Counted from the stretch's first letter, positions 17,589 through 25,889 are shown. The stretch is 64,000 nt of DNA from Martinezella tropici (GCF_008370325.1 NZ_VNIP01000004.1:124001-188000); one strand, 5' to 3'. Numbers and translations are program-made. Notes: generated by a model not told the origin, from the letters alone.

Positions 17589-17614
17589 AACGGGATCGGT
17601 TATCAATTTGTTCC
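17589..17614 (-). promoter_or_regulatory. EcfG-type general stress promoter, GGAAC-N17-CGTT, for the DUF1328 gene
   Basis: On the minus strand GGAAC (17614-17610), 17 bp, CGTT (17592-17589): an exact consensus, 29 bp upstream of the ATG at 17560. Best placed of the series because promoter-to-start distance is short. Confidence 0.65.
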
Positions 17615-17627
17615 ATGGCCGAAAAGG

Positions 17628-18155
17628 TTAAGCGGCAAACATCGTTTCTCGCGAAGAAACCTTGCGGCCATCATCAGCCGGTGGCGGCGGTTCGGCGGCT
17701 TCCAGATATAGTCTTGCCGGCACGATGAGTGCGAACCAAAGACTGGCGCCGAGGAGAAACAACGCCGTCGTCTGATCCTCGACGTGGACGCAGAATGGAA
17801 AGGCGACCGAGGTGAAAAGCACCGTCAGGCGAACAGCCCATTCGGCTTCGCGCTTGCGAACCGCAATGGCGGCCAGCGCGCGATAGGCACGGATATTATA
17901 GGTCCTTGCGCTCCGACCGAACGCTAGCACCCGGAGCGATGGAATGGAGAGCATCAACAGGGCGACAAAGATCAACCTGTAGGCGCTGCCTGCCAGGAAC
18001 AGGCTGCTTGCGGACAGAAGCAACAAAATGACGATAAGATTCCAGAAAGGAGCAAGTTTCTGCGGCGATTGACCTGTGTGCTCGTGCCACGTCCGCAGCG
18101 CCATCGCTCCACAATCAAGCAACGGTCGATCAACATAACGATTGATGAATTCCAT
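17628..18155 (-). CDS. Membrane protein of unknown function
   Basis: About 175 residues from ATG 18155 (GGAAGG upstream). Four or so hydrophobic segments are visible: LIVILLLLSASSLFLAG, LIFVALLMLSIP, AVRLTVLFTSVAFPF and ALFLLGASLWFALIV, with a basic loop RSARTYNIRAYRALAA between. No family is recognised. It is cytoplasmic-membrane located. It precedes the DUF1328 gene on the same strand, but that gene has its own promoter in between. Confidence 0.6.
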   Translation of the reverse strand: MEFINRYVDRPLLDCGAMALRTWHEHTGQSPQKLAPFWNLIVILLLLSASSLFLAGSAYRLIFVALLMLSIPSLRVLAFGRSARTYNIRAYRALAAIAVRKREAEWAVRLTVLFTSVAFPFCVHVEDQTTALFLLGASLWFALIVPARLYLEAAEPPPPADDGRKVSSRETMFAA

Positions 18156-18273
18156 GCGGCGCCCTTCCAAAGTCGTGGGAAGCCAAGACCAGAAAAATCC
18201 GGCATCAGCATGGCAGCCAGCCAATCGCGATGAAAATATTCGATGATCCCGCCGCCGCGCGGGCCGCGAAGAG

Positions 18274-18298
18274 GGAACAATCCGTTTTGAGCTTGGTT
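18274..18298 (+). promoter_or_regulatory. EcfG-like promoter candidate, GGAAC-N16-GGTT
   Basis: GGAAC (18274-18278), 16 bp, GGTT (18295-18298), 204 bp upstream of the HD-domain gene at 18502 on the same strand. The distance and the imperfect -10 make it a weak call. The stretch 18156-18501 otherwise holds nothing I can support. Confidence 0.3.
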
Positions 18299-18501
18299 CA
18301 TTGGCTGATTTCGCGGGGGGTGCGCTTCTTGGGAAGGCTCACATGTGGCCGGCCTTCGTGTCCGTCGGAAAGGAGGGTAGGATGTCGGCCCGGCGCTCGG
18401 GACACCTTCCTCGGGCGTTGACGACGGCCAGATATCCCTTGCAATTCGATCTCTCGTGTCCGTTCGGCGGGCATTCGCGATCACTGGAGGCGTTGAATAT
18501 C

Positions 18502-18921
18502 ATGAAGCACCTTGACCAAGCCATACAGATTGCGCTCGAGGCGCATGAGGGGCAGACCGATAAGACGGGACGCCCATTCTTCGAGCATTGTCAGAGGATC
18601 GCACTTCTCGTTTCCGGAGACGATGCCCGCACGGTCGCCTATCTTCACGATGTCGTCGAAAAAGGAAGAGGATGGACACTCGATCGACTGAGGGAAGAGG
18701 GTTTTCCTCCAAAGATCGTCTCCGCCGTGAACGCGTTGACGCGGCGATCGGACGAGCCGGATGACGAATTCGTCAAACGGGCGGCGTCGAATGCACTGGC
18801 ACTGCCGGTGAAGAAGGCCGATCTGGAGGATAATCTGTGGCAAAGCGAACAAATCGGCAAAAGCGGCGAGAAGTATCAGCGCGGTTTGCAGATCCTGCTC
18901 GGGATTATGGGAAAGATCTAA
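18502..18921 (+). CDS. Small HD-domain protein related to the (p)ppGpp hydrolase HD fold
   Basis: About 139 residues from ATG 18502; GGAGG is somewhat far upstream (11 bp). The sequence ALEAHEGQTDKTGRPFFEH and RTVAYLHDVVEKGRGWTLDRL has the His and His-Asp motifs of RelA/SpoT-type HD domains, and DLEDNLWQSEQ supplies the later Asp. The synthetase, TGS and ACT domains are absent, so it resembles a small alarmone-hydrolase-like (Mesh1/SAH-type) or other phosphohydrolase. Substrate is unproven. A frame opening further upstream (18301) has no family-like sequence. Confidence 0.7.
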   Translation: MKHLDQAIQIALEAHEGQTDKTGRPFFEHCQRIALLVSGDDARTVAYLHDVVEKGRGWTLDRLREEGFPPKIVSAVNALTRRSDEPDDEFVKRAASNALALPVKKADLEDNLWQSEQIGKSGEKYQRGLQILLGIMGKI

Positions 18922-18988
18922 CTTCGGTTCGCCGCCGCTCAAGCATCTTTGCTGTTCGATCCAAGCATGAGCCGATCGCAGATGTAAT

Positions 18989-19276
18989 CTAGGGTTCGCG
19001 GCCGAAATCCTTGCGCAACTCGGCCTTTGCCTTTTCCAGCGTTGTCCGTCTCGACTTGGAGAGTTGATCGCCGGCGCGGTTGATATAGAAGTTCAGCATG
19101 GACATCGCCGATTGAAACGGGCTGGCCTTGCGACGGTGGCTTTGCTCGGCAGATTGCTTGAGAGAATCCGCGATCTTCTTGGCGCTACGCTGCGTGAAGA
19201 CGTCCTTGTCGAGATCCATTGCGTCGCTATTATCCGTCACCTGCTGTGACCATTTTTTCGATTTCTTTTCTGACAT
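18989..19276 (-). CDS. DUF3175-type small basic protein
   Basis: About 95 residues from ATG 19276, with GGAGGAAGG upstream. It opens MSEKKSKKWSQQVTDNSDAM and contains LDKDVFTQRSAKKIADSLKQ and SMLNFYINRAGDQLSKSRRT, the pattern of DUF3175 proteins. Highly charged, with a Lys/Arg-rich C-terminus; possibly nucleic-acid associated, but no role is established. An EcfG-like promoter lies 68 bp upstream (19344-19368). Confidence 0.75.
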   Translation of the reverse strand: MSEKKSKKWSQQVTDNSDAMDLDKDVFTQRSAKKIADSLKQSAEQSHRRKASPFQSAMSMLNFYINRAGDQLSKSRRTTLEKAKAELRKDFGREP

Positions 19277-19343
19277 CGTTCCTTCCTCCTTGAGGGGGCG
19301 CCACGAGGACAGTCGCGTTGGGCACCCCATGGCAATTAAGCCA

Positions 19344-19368
19344 AACACACGGGATCCTCCCGTGTTCC
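19344..19368 (-). promoter_or_regulatory. EcfG-like promoter for the DUF3175 gene, GGAAC-N16-TGTT
   Basis: Minus strand GGAAC (19368-19364), 16 bp, TGTT (19347-19344); correct strand and about 70 bp from the ATG. One base differs from the consensus -10. Confidence 0.45.
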
Positions 19369-19497
19369 CGGGATATCGGCCGGCCGAACTTCGCCTTCGA
19401 AGCAGACATTCGCAATCTGCGGCCTTGAAGAGGCGGCGGGAGACATTAATTCCGGAAGTGTGGATTGGCGAACAGGGATTGCCCGAGGAGCAGCCGA

Positions 19498-21159
19498 TTG
19501 AACAGGACTGAACGTGAGCTTCGGTATCCGTCCTGGCACAAGGATGCCGTGATCTATCAGCTGCATGTCAAATCCTTCTTCGACGCCAACGGTGACGGAT
19601 TTGGGGATTTCGAAGGGCTTACCCAGAAACTGGACTACCTGGCATCGCTTGGTGTCGACACGATCTGGCTGCTGCCCTTCTATCCATCCCCCAAGCGCGA
19701 CGATGGCTATGATGTCCTGGATTACGAAAGCATTAGCCCGGAGTTCGGTACCCTTGCCGATTTCAAGGTCTTCGTGGACGCTGCCCATGCGCGCAGGATG
19801 CGCGTGATCATCGAGTTGGTCATCAACCATACATCCGATCAGCATCCCTGGTTTCAACGGGCGAGACACGCACCCGCCGGTTCGCCGGAGCGGGATTTCT
19901 ACGTGTGGTCGGACACGGACGACAAGTTTGCCGAGACGCGCATTATTTTTGTCGATAGCGAAAGATCCAATTGGAGCTGGGATCCCGTTGCCGGAGCCTA
20001 TTTCTGGCACCGGTTCTATTCGCATCAGCCGGATCTCAATTATCACAACCCCGAGGTCATCGAAGCGCTCTTGAGCATCATGCGCTTCTGGCTTGATTTC
20101 GGGGTTGACGGGTTTCGCCTCGACGCCGTTCCCTACCTGGTCGAGCGCGAAAACACCAACAACGAGAACCTTCCAGAAACCCATGAGCTGCTCAAGCGCA
20201 TCAGGAGGACCCTCGATGCCAGCTATCCGGGCGTCATTCTTCTCGCCGAAGCCAACCAGTGGCCGGATGAGGCACGGGATTATTTCGGAAAGGGCGATGA
20301 ATGCCACATGGCTTTCCATTTTCCGCTGATGCCGCGAATATTCATGGCGGTCGCCACGGGAGACCGTCAACCGATCGTGACGATGGTTGAGCAGACCCAC
20401 GATATTCCGGAGAATTGCCAATGGGCCATTTTCCTGAGAAACCACGATGAGCTGACGCTCGAAATGGTCACCGAGGCCGAGCGCAATTTCATGTGGAATA
20501 CTTATGCGTCCGACGAGCGCGCGCGGCTCAACCTCGGCATCCGGCGCCGTCTGTCGCCCTTGATGGATCAGGACAGGCGTCGCGTCGAACTTCTGCAGGC
20601 GCTGCTGCTCTCGCTGCCGGGCAGTCCCGTCCTCTACTACGGCGATGAAATCGGCATGGGCGATAATGTCGAATTGGGCGATAGAAACGGTGTTCGCACG
20701 CCGATGCAATGGTCCGACGGTAGAAATGGCGGGTTTTCGAATGGCGACCCGGACGCGCTCGCGCTTCCGCCCATCGACGATGCCCGGTATGGGTTTCGCG
20801 CCGTCAATGTGGAGGTGCAAGAGAACGACCCGCATTCTCTGCTAAACTGGATTCGCCGCACTCTGGCAATTCGCTCCGAGCATGAAGCCTTCGCGCGGGG
20901 TCATATTCGTTTCGTAGACGCGGATAACGCCGCCGTCATTGCCTATGTCAGGGAATACCGCGGCGACCACGTGCTTTGCGTCGCGAACCTGTCGAAGGTT
21001 CCGCAAGCCGCCGATCTCGATCTGCGTGGGTATGCGGATCAACGCCCGAGGGAATTGTTTGGCGGTGCGGCATTTCCGGTCATTGGCAAGCGTCCCTATA
21101 CGCTCACATTTCAGCCCTATGGATATTTTTGGCTCCAGATGGAGCGCCATTCCAGATGA
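19498..21159 (+). CDS. treS: Trehalose synthase (maltose alpha-D-glucosyltransferase), GH13
   Basis: About 553 residues. It has the GH13 landmarks in TreS form: [47 protein letters not shown], nucleophile Asp in [10 protein letters not shown] (near 208), acid/base Glu in [10 protein letters not shown] (near 251) and [23 protein letters not shown] and RTPMQWS are typical of TreS and related glucosidases. A C-terminal beta domain ends the protein; no maltokinase fusion. I prefer TTG 19498 because GAGGAG lies 7 bp upstream. It interconverts maltose and trehalose, a compatible solute, consistent with the stress-gene neighbourhood. Confidence 0.87.
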   Translation: MNRTERELRYPSWHKDAVIYQLHVKSFFDANGDGFGDFEGLTQKLDYLASLGVDTIWLLPFYPSPKRDDGYDVLDYESISPEFGTLADFKVFVDAAHARRMRVIIELVINHTSDQHPWFQRARHAPAGSPERDFYVWSDTDDKFAETRIIFVDSERSNWSWDPVAGAYFWHRFYSHQPDLNYHNPEVIEALLSIMRFWLDFGVDGFRLDAVPYLVERENTNNENLPETHELLKRIRRTLDASYPGVILLAEANQWPDEARDYFGKGDECHMAFHFPLMPRIFMAVATGDRQPIVTMVEQTHDIPENCQWAIFLRNHDELTLEMVTEAERNFMWNTYASDERARLNLGIRRRLSPLMDQDRRRVELLQALLLSLPGSPVLYYGDEIGMGDNVELGDRNGVRTPMQWSDGRNGGFSNGDPDALALPPIDDARYGFRAVNVEVQENDPHSLLNWIRRTLAIRSEHEAFARGHIRFVDADNAAVIAYVREYRGDHVLCVANLSKVPQAADLDLRGYADQRPRELFGGAAFPVIGKRPYTLTFQPYGYFWLQMERHSR

Positions 21160-21302
21160 GAATGCTTTGCCGGTAGGCTTGGCATCGCTCGCCCGGCGGC
21201 CGCCATTCTTCTGCATGCTCATGCGCGATCGGCTCTTATGATCGCAATCCTCATCGAATTCGCTGAAATGGCAGCATTCCCACGAAAAATGAGGTATCTC
21301 CG

Positions 21303-21327
21303 GGAACATCCGCACGGTGTCGCGGTT
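21303..21327 (+). promoter_or_regulatory. EcfG-like promoter candidate for the DUF2934 gene
   Basis: GGAAC (21303-21307), 16 bp, GGTT (21324-21327), 147 bp upstream of ATG 21474. The gene-free stretch 21160-21473 holds this site and an open minus frame that I do not consider a gene. Confidence 0.35.
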
Positions 21328-21473
21328 TGACATATTCAGAGCATTTCCTGGAAACGTGCGCAGCGGTTTCCCGTCCGGAGTGCGTAGATGCTTGAGGTGA
21401 GCAAGCCAACGATACTGGCTTGCCGTGAGCGGAGTTGGGCCTTGCCGATATACTATCCGAAGGATCGCGTTCG

Positions 21474-21707
21474 ATGAACCAGACTTCACAGGAAGAAGCC
21501 GTACGCCTGCGCGCCTATCAAATATGGCAGGACGAGGGCCAGCCGGATGGACAGGATATTGTCCATTGGCATCGTGCAGCCCAAGAAATCCTTGCCGAAG
21601 ACGGGCAGCAGCAGCCTGAAATGGATGAGACCGAGGCCGTGACGCAGGCCACGACCTCGCCGCAAGCGCCGCCGATGCTTTCGGCCGCGCAGAAGTCGCG
21701 CCCTTAG
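21474..21707 (+). CDS. DUF2934 small protein
   Basis: About 77 residues from ATG 21474. The N-terminal part, EEAVRLRAYQIWQDEGQPDG then DIVHWHRAAQEIL, is the DUF2934 signature (RAYxIWExEGRPxGxxxxHWxxA). A Gln/Pro/Ala-rich tail follows. Such proteins are abundant in rhizobia, often near stress and glycogen/trehalose genes; function unknown. An AAGGA site lies upstream. It may respond to the EcfG-like site at 21303. Confidence 0.8.
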   Translation: MNQTSQEEAVRLRAYQIWQDEGQPDGQDIVHWHRAAQEILAEDGQQQPEMDETEAVTQATTSPQAPPMLSAAQKSRP

Positions 21708-21893
21708 AGCCAGGATCGTCAGAGCAGGGAACAGTAGGTCGCGGTTTTCCGTCCGCTCTGGGCATCCTTCAGGGCGTCAAGTGTATCGCCCCACTGAGGC
21801 GAGCGAATGATGGCGGGATCGGACGCCTAGCGTTGCCGACCTCGACTGCGCTCCCGCCCTGTCTCGTGGCTTTTTGATAGAAAAGAGAACGCA

Positions 21894-22115
21894 ATGATCC
21901 GAAAATCTCTGCAAAATCGAACCTATCCATTGGCTCCCGCCGAACTCAAACTTTGCCAACGCGCCTTCGACGCCTTCCTTATCGAGCGGGATGCGAGACG
22001 CGACAGCGAAGAAGCGGAAGCAGCGGCGGCGCTGATCATCGAGCTGTATCAAAAGGGTATCCGTGATGAGAAGCAGCTCCTGCTTCTGGCCAAGGCAGCT
22101 GACGTACGACCCTGA
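21894..22115 (+). CDS. Small helical protein of unknown function
   Basis: 73 residues, mostly alpha-helical and charged (PAELKLCQRAFDAFLIERDA, then a Glu/Ala-rich helix and LIIELYQKGIRDEKQLLLLA). I recognise no domain with certainty; the shape resembles short rhizobial proteins of unknown role. An AAAGAGAA stretch before the ATG is a weak ribosome site. GGAAC-N17-CGTC (21728-21753), further upstream, is a poor promoter match. Confidence 0.6.
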   Translation: MIRKSLQNRTYPLAPAELKLCQRAFDAFLIERDARRDSEEAEAAAALIIELYQKGIRDEKQLLLLAKAADVRP

Positions 22116-22138
22116 TCCCTTGCTAACTACGCCTGGCC

Positions 22139-22744
22139 TCATACACGCGGCGGCGGAGCATAATGTATGGGATCACGATCCGGTGGATCGTAAAGGCCGC
22201 GCTTCTCGTCAAATCGCTTCCAGCCGCCTTGAACGTAGAATGCCCGGCGCGCCGCAATATCGATCCGCGGCACCCGGTCGAGAATTTCATTGGCAAGCGG
22301 AACCTGTGCCTCTCTGACACGGGCGATAACCAGCGCGCCACCTCGGCGTAGGCTTTCGGCGTAAACATCGGCATCATCTTTTGAAATGCCCGAACCGGTC
22401 AATGCTCCTATGATACCCCCCGTCGCACCGCCGAGGACGGCGCCGCCTGCAGCGCCTACCAGCATCGTGATAAGCCAGCCCGCGGCGAGGACGGGACCGA
22501 TACCGGGAATCGCGATGACGCCCATGCCGGCCAAAAGGCCGCCTGCGGCACCTGCGACGGCTCCAACGCCGGAGCCCGTGATCGCATCCGCCGCCGTTTG
22601 ATTTTCTCCCTCGTCGATCCTGCGACCATCAAGCGTGCGAGAAATGATCGAGATGTCCTTCGGTGCAATTCCGGCATCTTCCAGCAGCTCGACGGCAAGC
22701 TTTGCCTTGCAATATTCATCGAAAAGTCCGGCGATCATCGGCAT
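22139..22744 (-). CDS. General-stress protein with YflT-like domain and glycine-zipper membrane segments
   Basis: 201 residues. The N-terminus (MPMIAGLFDEYCKAKLAVEL through DISIISRT) matches the YflT/general-stress fold. Residues about 57-118 are Gly/Ala-rich hydrophobic stretches with glycine-zipper spacing (GVGAVAGAAGGLLAGMGVIA, AAGGAVLGGATGGIIGALTG) that may insert into a membrane. The C-terminus returns to a soluble RIDIAARRAFYVQGGWKRFD segment. No enzymatic motif is seen. An EcfG-like promoter lies 44 bp upstream. Confidence 0.7.
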   Translation of the reverse strand: MPMIAGLFDEYCKAKLAVELLEDAGIAPKDISIISRTLDGRRIDEGENQTAADAITGSGVGAVAGAAGGLLAGMGVIAIPGIGPVLAAGWLITMLVGAAGGAVLGGATGGIIGALTGSGISKDDADVYAESLRRGGALVIARVREAQVPLANEILDRVPRIDIAARRAFYVQGGWKRFDEKRGLYDPPDRDPIHYAPPPRV

Positions 22745-22787
22745 GAGCCATCTCCTTTCGTCGGTCGGAACTAGCGCCTGCAGATTT

Positions 22788-22812
22788 AACTATTTGAAAG
22801 ACCACATGTTCC
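22788..22812 (-). promoter_or_regulatory. EcfG-like promoter for the YflT-type stress gene, GGAAC-N16-AGTT
   Basis: Minus strand GGAAC (22812-22808), 16 bp, AGTT (22791-22788), 44 bp from the ATG at 22744. One mismatch in the -10. Confidence 0.45.
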
Positions 22813-22858
22813 GCGCTCACGCGCACAATTGAAGGTGCATCGAGCTCCCGGCGGCCGC

Positions 22859-24028
22859 TCAGCCTATTGCCTCCAGCCAGCGCAGCACCGCCACTTCGTC
22901 TTCATCCATCCATTTGAGAATGGCCGATCCTTTTCGCACGCGCATTTTGGCGATTTCGCCGAGGCGGCCGTTGTCGAAATCCTCGAATACGCGGGGGTGG
23001 ATATAGGAGCCGCGACAGACGGCACGTGTGTTCACCAATTTCGTCGCGACGCTGTCGATGACTTCATTGATCTGTCTTGCTCTTCCTCTTGCGGTGTCCG
23101 CCGGTTCGAGTACCGAAAGCGCCGTTGCCGCCATGCGCGTGGCGCCCCATATGCGAAATTGGCGCGAGCTGAAGTCGCAGCTCGTTGCTTCGCGGATATA
23201 GGCATTGACGTCCTGTGAACGGATCGGGTGGGTTAGTCCGTTTTCGTCGGCATATTGAAACAAGTGCTGGCCAGGCAGTTCCTGAAGCATGCGAATGGCG
23301 CGGATGATCCGCCTATCCGTGACATTGAGGCGCCATTCCTTGCCGGACTTGCCCTTGAAGCGAAACTGCAGGCGTGATCCGATCGCTTTGACATGGCGGC
23401 CGCGCAGCGTCGTCAGGCCATAGGAGCCATTTTCAAGAGCATAGGCCTCGTTGCCGATACGGATAAAGAGATTGTCCATCAGCGAGACCACGGTTGCGAG
23501 CCCCTTTGCCAAGCCCGGCTTGCGTCGCCTGAGGTCGGCGTCGACGCGCTTGCGAATGGCCGGCAGCGATCGTCCAAACTCGGCCAGTTGGGCAAATTTC
23601 TCGCTTTCGCGCATGGCGATCCAGCTTGGATGATAACGGTATTGCTTGCGCCCCCTGGCGTCACGACCGACCGCCTGCAAATGGCTGTTCGCATCCGGCG
23701 ATATGATCACATCCGTATAGGCGGGGGGAATGGCTAAAGCGGATAGCCGATCGAGCTCTTTCGAGTCGGTTATTCTTTGTCCCTGTCGATCAAAATAGGC
23801 AAAGCCTGCGCCGCTTCTTTTGCGGCTTATGCCCGTCTCAAGTCCTGCCAGATAGACGATCTCGTCGTTTGCCGAAGCCGGCTGACTGCCGATCCGCTTG
23901 CCCGATGGATCTGTTTCCGTGCGGTCAGCCGATTCCCCCGCGAGACGGCTCTCAGCCGTCGATGCATCGTCGCGCTCACCGGGAATAATAACCTCCGTTT
24001 TCACCCGCGCACCGCCGTCAATCGTCAC
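22859..24028 (-). CDS. DNA topoisomerase IB (poxvirus-like, bacterial type)
   Basis: Up to 389 residues. Recognisable blocks: VGRDARGRKQYRYHPSWIA, ENGSYGLTTLRGRHV, FRFKGKSGKEW (catalytic Lys), FRIWGATRMAA (catalytic Arg) and the Tyr nucleophile in AVCRGSYIHPRVF near the C-terminus. The usual TAKDFRTW appears here as SSRQFRIW. It relaxes supercoils through a 3'-phosphotyrosine intermediate. The GTG at 24028 overlaps the upstream small gene by 11 bp; a GTG at 24004 is an alternative, and the first 65 or so residues are low-complexity. Bacterial TopIB genes often occur in stress islands. Confidence 0.87.
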   Translation of the reverse strand: MTIDGGARVKTEVIIPGERDDASTAESRLAGESADRTETDPSGKRIGSQPASANDEIVYLAGLETGISRKRSGAGFAYFDRQGQRITDSKELDRLSALAIPPAYTDVIISPDANSHLQAVGRDARGRKQYRYHPSWIAMRESEKFAQLAEFGRSLPAIRKRVDADLRRRKPGLAKGLATVVSLMDNLFIRIGNEAYALENGSYGLTTLRGRHVKAIGSRLQFRFKGKSGKEWRLNVTDRRIIRAIRMLQELPGQHLFQYADENGLTHPIRSQDVNAYIREATSCDFSSRQFRIWGATRMAATALSVLEPADTARGRARQINEVIDSVATKLVNTRAVCRGSYIHPRVFEDFDNGRLGEIAKMRVRKGSAILKWMDEDEVAVLRWLEAIG

Positions 24029-24221
24029 CCTTCTGTTTCAGCGCGTCGGAAACCCGGCGCTTGCGGGGATGGTCGATATTTTCGCCGTGTGCATCGCGCG
24101 CTTTCTCCCCGCCATCCTTCGCCGGAAGATATCCGGCCGGCTTCGATCCGGCCGGTACTTCCCATCGCGGTGATTGGTCCGTGGTTCCGGCTGCGCCGTC
24201 GCGTGGCCGCTGATGTTTCAT
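24018..24221 (-). CDS. Small hydrophilic protein translationally coupled to topoisomerase IB
   Basis: 67 residues beginning MKHQRPRDGAAGTTDQSPRW and ending RKRRVSDALKQKGDD. It is very polar and probably disordered, with a basic C-terminus. A strong AAGGAG ribosome site lies 6 bp before ATG 24221. Its stop overlaps the topoisomerase start by 11 bp, so the pair is likely one operon read from the EcfG-like site at 24284-24308. No domain recognised. Confidence 0.6.
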   Translation of the reverse strand: MKHQRPRDGAAGTTDQSPRWEVPAGSKPAGYLPAKDGGEKARDAHGENIDHPRKRRVSDALKQKGDD

Positions 24222-24283
24222 TGCTGTCTCCTTTCGAACGTTCGATGCGTCAGATCATCGTGACGTCTCGCTTTTGCCAATGA

Positions 24284-24308
24284 AACCGTCGGTACGCCGC
24301 ATTGTTCC
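24284..24308 (-). promoter_or_regulatory. EcfG-like promoter for the small protein/topoisomerase IB operon
   Basis: Minus strand GGAAC (24308-24304), 16 bp, GGTT (24287-24284), 63 bp from the ATG at 24221. One mismatch in the -10. It lies 62 bp from an opposite-facing perfect EcfG site (24370-24394). Confidence 0.45.
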
Positions 24309-24369
24309 TTTCGGCTTGGGCAGGGGCTGGGCCGTTGGATGATCGCACTGGGGCGTTCAGGCGAGAGTG

Positions 24370-24394
24370 GGAACTTTCAATCCCAGTTTTCGTT
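24370..24394 (+). promoter_or_regulatory. EcfG-type general stress promoter, GGAAC-N16-CGTT
   Basis: GGAAC (24370-24374), 16 bp, CGTT (24391-24394): exact consensus, on the strand of the two small genes starting at 24582 and 24778. The leader to the first ATG is about 180 nt, longer than usual. The gene-free stretch 24222-24581 holds this site and its divergent partner. Confidence 0.6.
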
Positions 24395-24581
24395 TGACCT
24401 CATTATCAGAGCGAATTCAGGGGAATTCGGTGACGCAGATTTTTACGGGCATCTGCTGATACGAGGCTGCGCGCGTCGTCGCCTCAGGTCCCCCTGACAA
24501 GAACCCGTGCTGCCCTGCTCCAGACATACTGGCTTTGCGATTTCCCGCAGCAGGTTTCGGCAAGAGCAGCGATAGGAGGAG

Positions 24582-24767
24582 ATGATGAATAGCAGACCAC
24601 CACCAGTTCCCGAAGCAAACCGAAGCGATAAGGGCGTCGGCGATCACGCCAGACCGTCGATATCCGACCCCCGCAAGCCTGACATGTCGGTCGATCCCGA
24701 GAAGAAGGGCCAGCAGGGAAACAGCAGGATCAACACCAGCCACCAAGGCAATCAGCAGGATCGATAG
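24582..24767 (+). CDS. Small Pro/Asp/Lys-rich hydrophilic protein
   Basis: 61 residues (MMNSRPPPVPEANRSDKGVG...), polar throughout and without hydrophobic core, so probably disordered. GGAGGA immediately precedes two tandem ATGs (24582, 24585); the second has the better spacing. No domain is recognised. It lies 10 bp before the next small gene and behind a perfect EcfG promoter, suggesting a stress-induced pair. Confidence 0.55.
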   Translation: MMNSRPPPVPEANRSDKGVGDHARPSISDPRKPDMSVDPEKKGQQGNSRINTSHQGNQQDR

Positions 24768-24777
24768 GGAGGTGCCA

Positions 24778-24975
24778 ATGTCCACTTCGACCAAGACGCC
24801 GGCCAGCATCCGCCAGGGTGGTCCGGGCGCATCGCATAAAAATGCCAAGGCGCCATTGAATATTCCAAAGCCACCTGCAGAGCCTGATCGGCGCGACCGA
24901 AGCAAGATTTCCGGCGGTGGCGGAGAACGCGATCGTCATCATGGCCATGAGCCCAAGCGGAAGGGCGGCAAGTAG
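24778..24975 (+). CDS. Small basic glycine/lysine-rich protein
   Basis: About 65 residues from ATG 24778, with GGGAGG upstream. It contains QGGPGASHKNAKAPLNIPKP and ends HHGHEPKRKGGK, a His/Lys/Gly-rich tail. It is hydrophilic and probably disordered, with no family assigned. The ASHKN element is loosely like the SHKN end of the Con-10-type repeats at 15097-15273. Likely cotranscribed with the preceding gene. Confidence 0.5.
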   Translation: MSTSTKTPASIRQGGPGASHKNAKAPLNIPKPPAEPDRRDRSKISGGGGERDRHHGHEPKRKGGK

Positions 24976-25183
24976 GACAGCCTTTTAGAGGAGTTTCCGC
25001 TCTGTCGTAATCGAAGAACTCGCCTATGGCGGGCTTCAGCTTGGACGGCTGGTTTGGCGCGTTAGCACTGTGACGCAGGGATCCCTCGCGCCTTTGTGAG
25101 AAGGCAATGCCTGAGAATACTAAGTGTGGCATCAAATCTTGAATGCTGATTCTGTCCGGCTGCGATTTGCAAGTCGGCAATAA

Positions 25184-25220
25184 TCGATCGCCCGTCTCAT
25201 TATCGGAGACGGGCGATCGA
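25184..25220 (-). terminator. 15-bp perfect stem-loop downstream of the CBS gene
   Basis: Arms 25184-25198 and 25206-25220 pair perfectly (15 bp, seven-base loop). It is 29 bp past the stop of the minus-strand CBS gene. On that strand the stem is followed by TTATTG, a short weak U-tract. Probably a terminator or a 3'-end stabilising stem. Confidence 0.55.
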
Positions 25221-25248
25221 CGAAGTCAAGAAATCGGCAGCTTGTCGG

Positions 25249-25686
25249 CTAGACGCCAGTTTGCGTGTGCCTGCCCCCCGGTCTCGAAATACCGGAAAGC
25301 GCTGATGCGGCTGCCCCGTCGCTGGCTTTTACAGCGATGTCTGCCAAAGACAGTATGCCGACCAGGCGTTTGTCACGGCTGACCACGGGAAGGCGGCGAA
25401 GTTGCTGGTCGCCGAGATTTTGCATGACATCATCGATGTCTTCGTCCTCGAAGCAGTATTTGATATCAGAGCTCATCACATCGGCAATCTTGGCGTCCGG
25501 CCCCTTGCCTCGGGCAACCGCGCGGATGGCGATATCTCGATCCGTGATGACGCCGACCAGGCGATCATTGTCACGGATCGGAACCACGCCGGCATCGATA
25601 TCCGCCATGATCAAAGCGGCATCCCGGATCGATTGGTCGGGACGAGCAATACGCACGTCTCGTGTCATAGCTTCACTGACTTGCAT
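25249..25686 (-). CDS. Tandem CBS-domain protein
   Basis: About 145 residues from ATG 25686, with GGAGG 6 bp upstream; the frame is open far upstream but without family sequence. Two CBS motifs: MTRDVRIARPDQSIRDAALI with GVITDRDIAIRAVARG, and MSSDIKYCFEDEDIDDVMQN with VGILSLADIAVKAS. This pair should form one Bateman module that binds adenine nucleotides. Stand-alone CBS proteins are common in stress-response sets. No partner enzyme is adjacent. A stem-loop follows the gene. Confidence 0.88.
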   Translation of the reverse strand: MQVSEAMTRDVRIARPDQSIRDAALIMADIDAGVVPIRDNDRLVGVITDRDIAIRAVARGKGPDAKIADVMSSDIKYCFEDEDIDDVMQNLGDQQLRRLPVVSRDKRLVGILSLADIAVKASDGAAASALSGISRPGGRHTQTGV

Positions 25687-25864
25687 GATGAACCTCCATT
25701 CTCCGTTAGCGCCACCGGACCCATGCATCTGGGTCCGGTGGACACGAGCCGGCGGCCGCCGACGCTTTCTCCGGTTGTCTTGACCCGGAGATTGTTTTGG
25801 ACATGCGAGACGCCGGAAACGTCGTCGGTTATGTTCCCAGACACTTGTTCCGACATGCACACCG

Positions 25865-25889
25865 AACAAGCGCGGAATGCGAATGTTCC
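25865..25889 (-). promoter_or_regulatory. EcfG-like promoter candidate for the CBS gene, GGAAC-N16-TGTT
   Basis: Minus strand GGAAC (25889-25885), 16 bp, TGTT (25868-25865), about 180 bp from the CBS ATG. The stretch 25687-26028 otherwise holds nothing I can support apart from the ribosome sites of the flanking genes. Confidence 0.35.

Noticed and set aside
21160..21473. Minus-strand frame beginning MSNRDTVRMFPEIPHF in the gap after treS
   Set aside because: It looked slightly protein-like, but it runs far into the treS gene, has a badly spaced ribosome site and overlaps a promoter candidate for the opposite strand.
21728..21753. GGAAC-N17-CGTC as another EcfG promoter for the gene at 21894
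   Set aside because: The last base of the -10 is wrong in a usually invariant position and the distance to the gene is about 140 bp.
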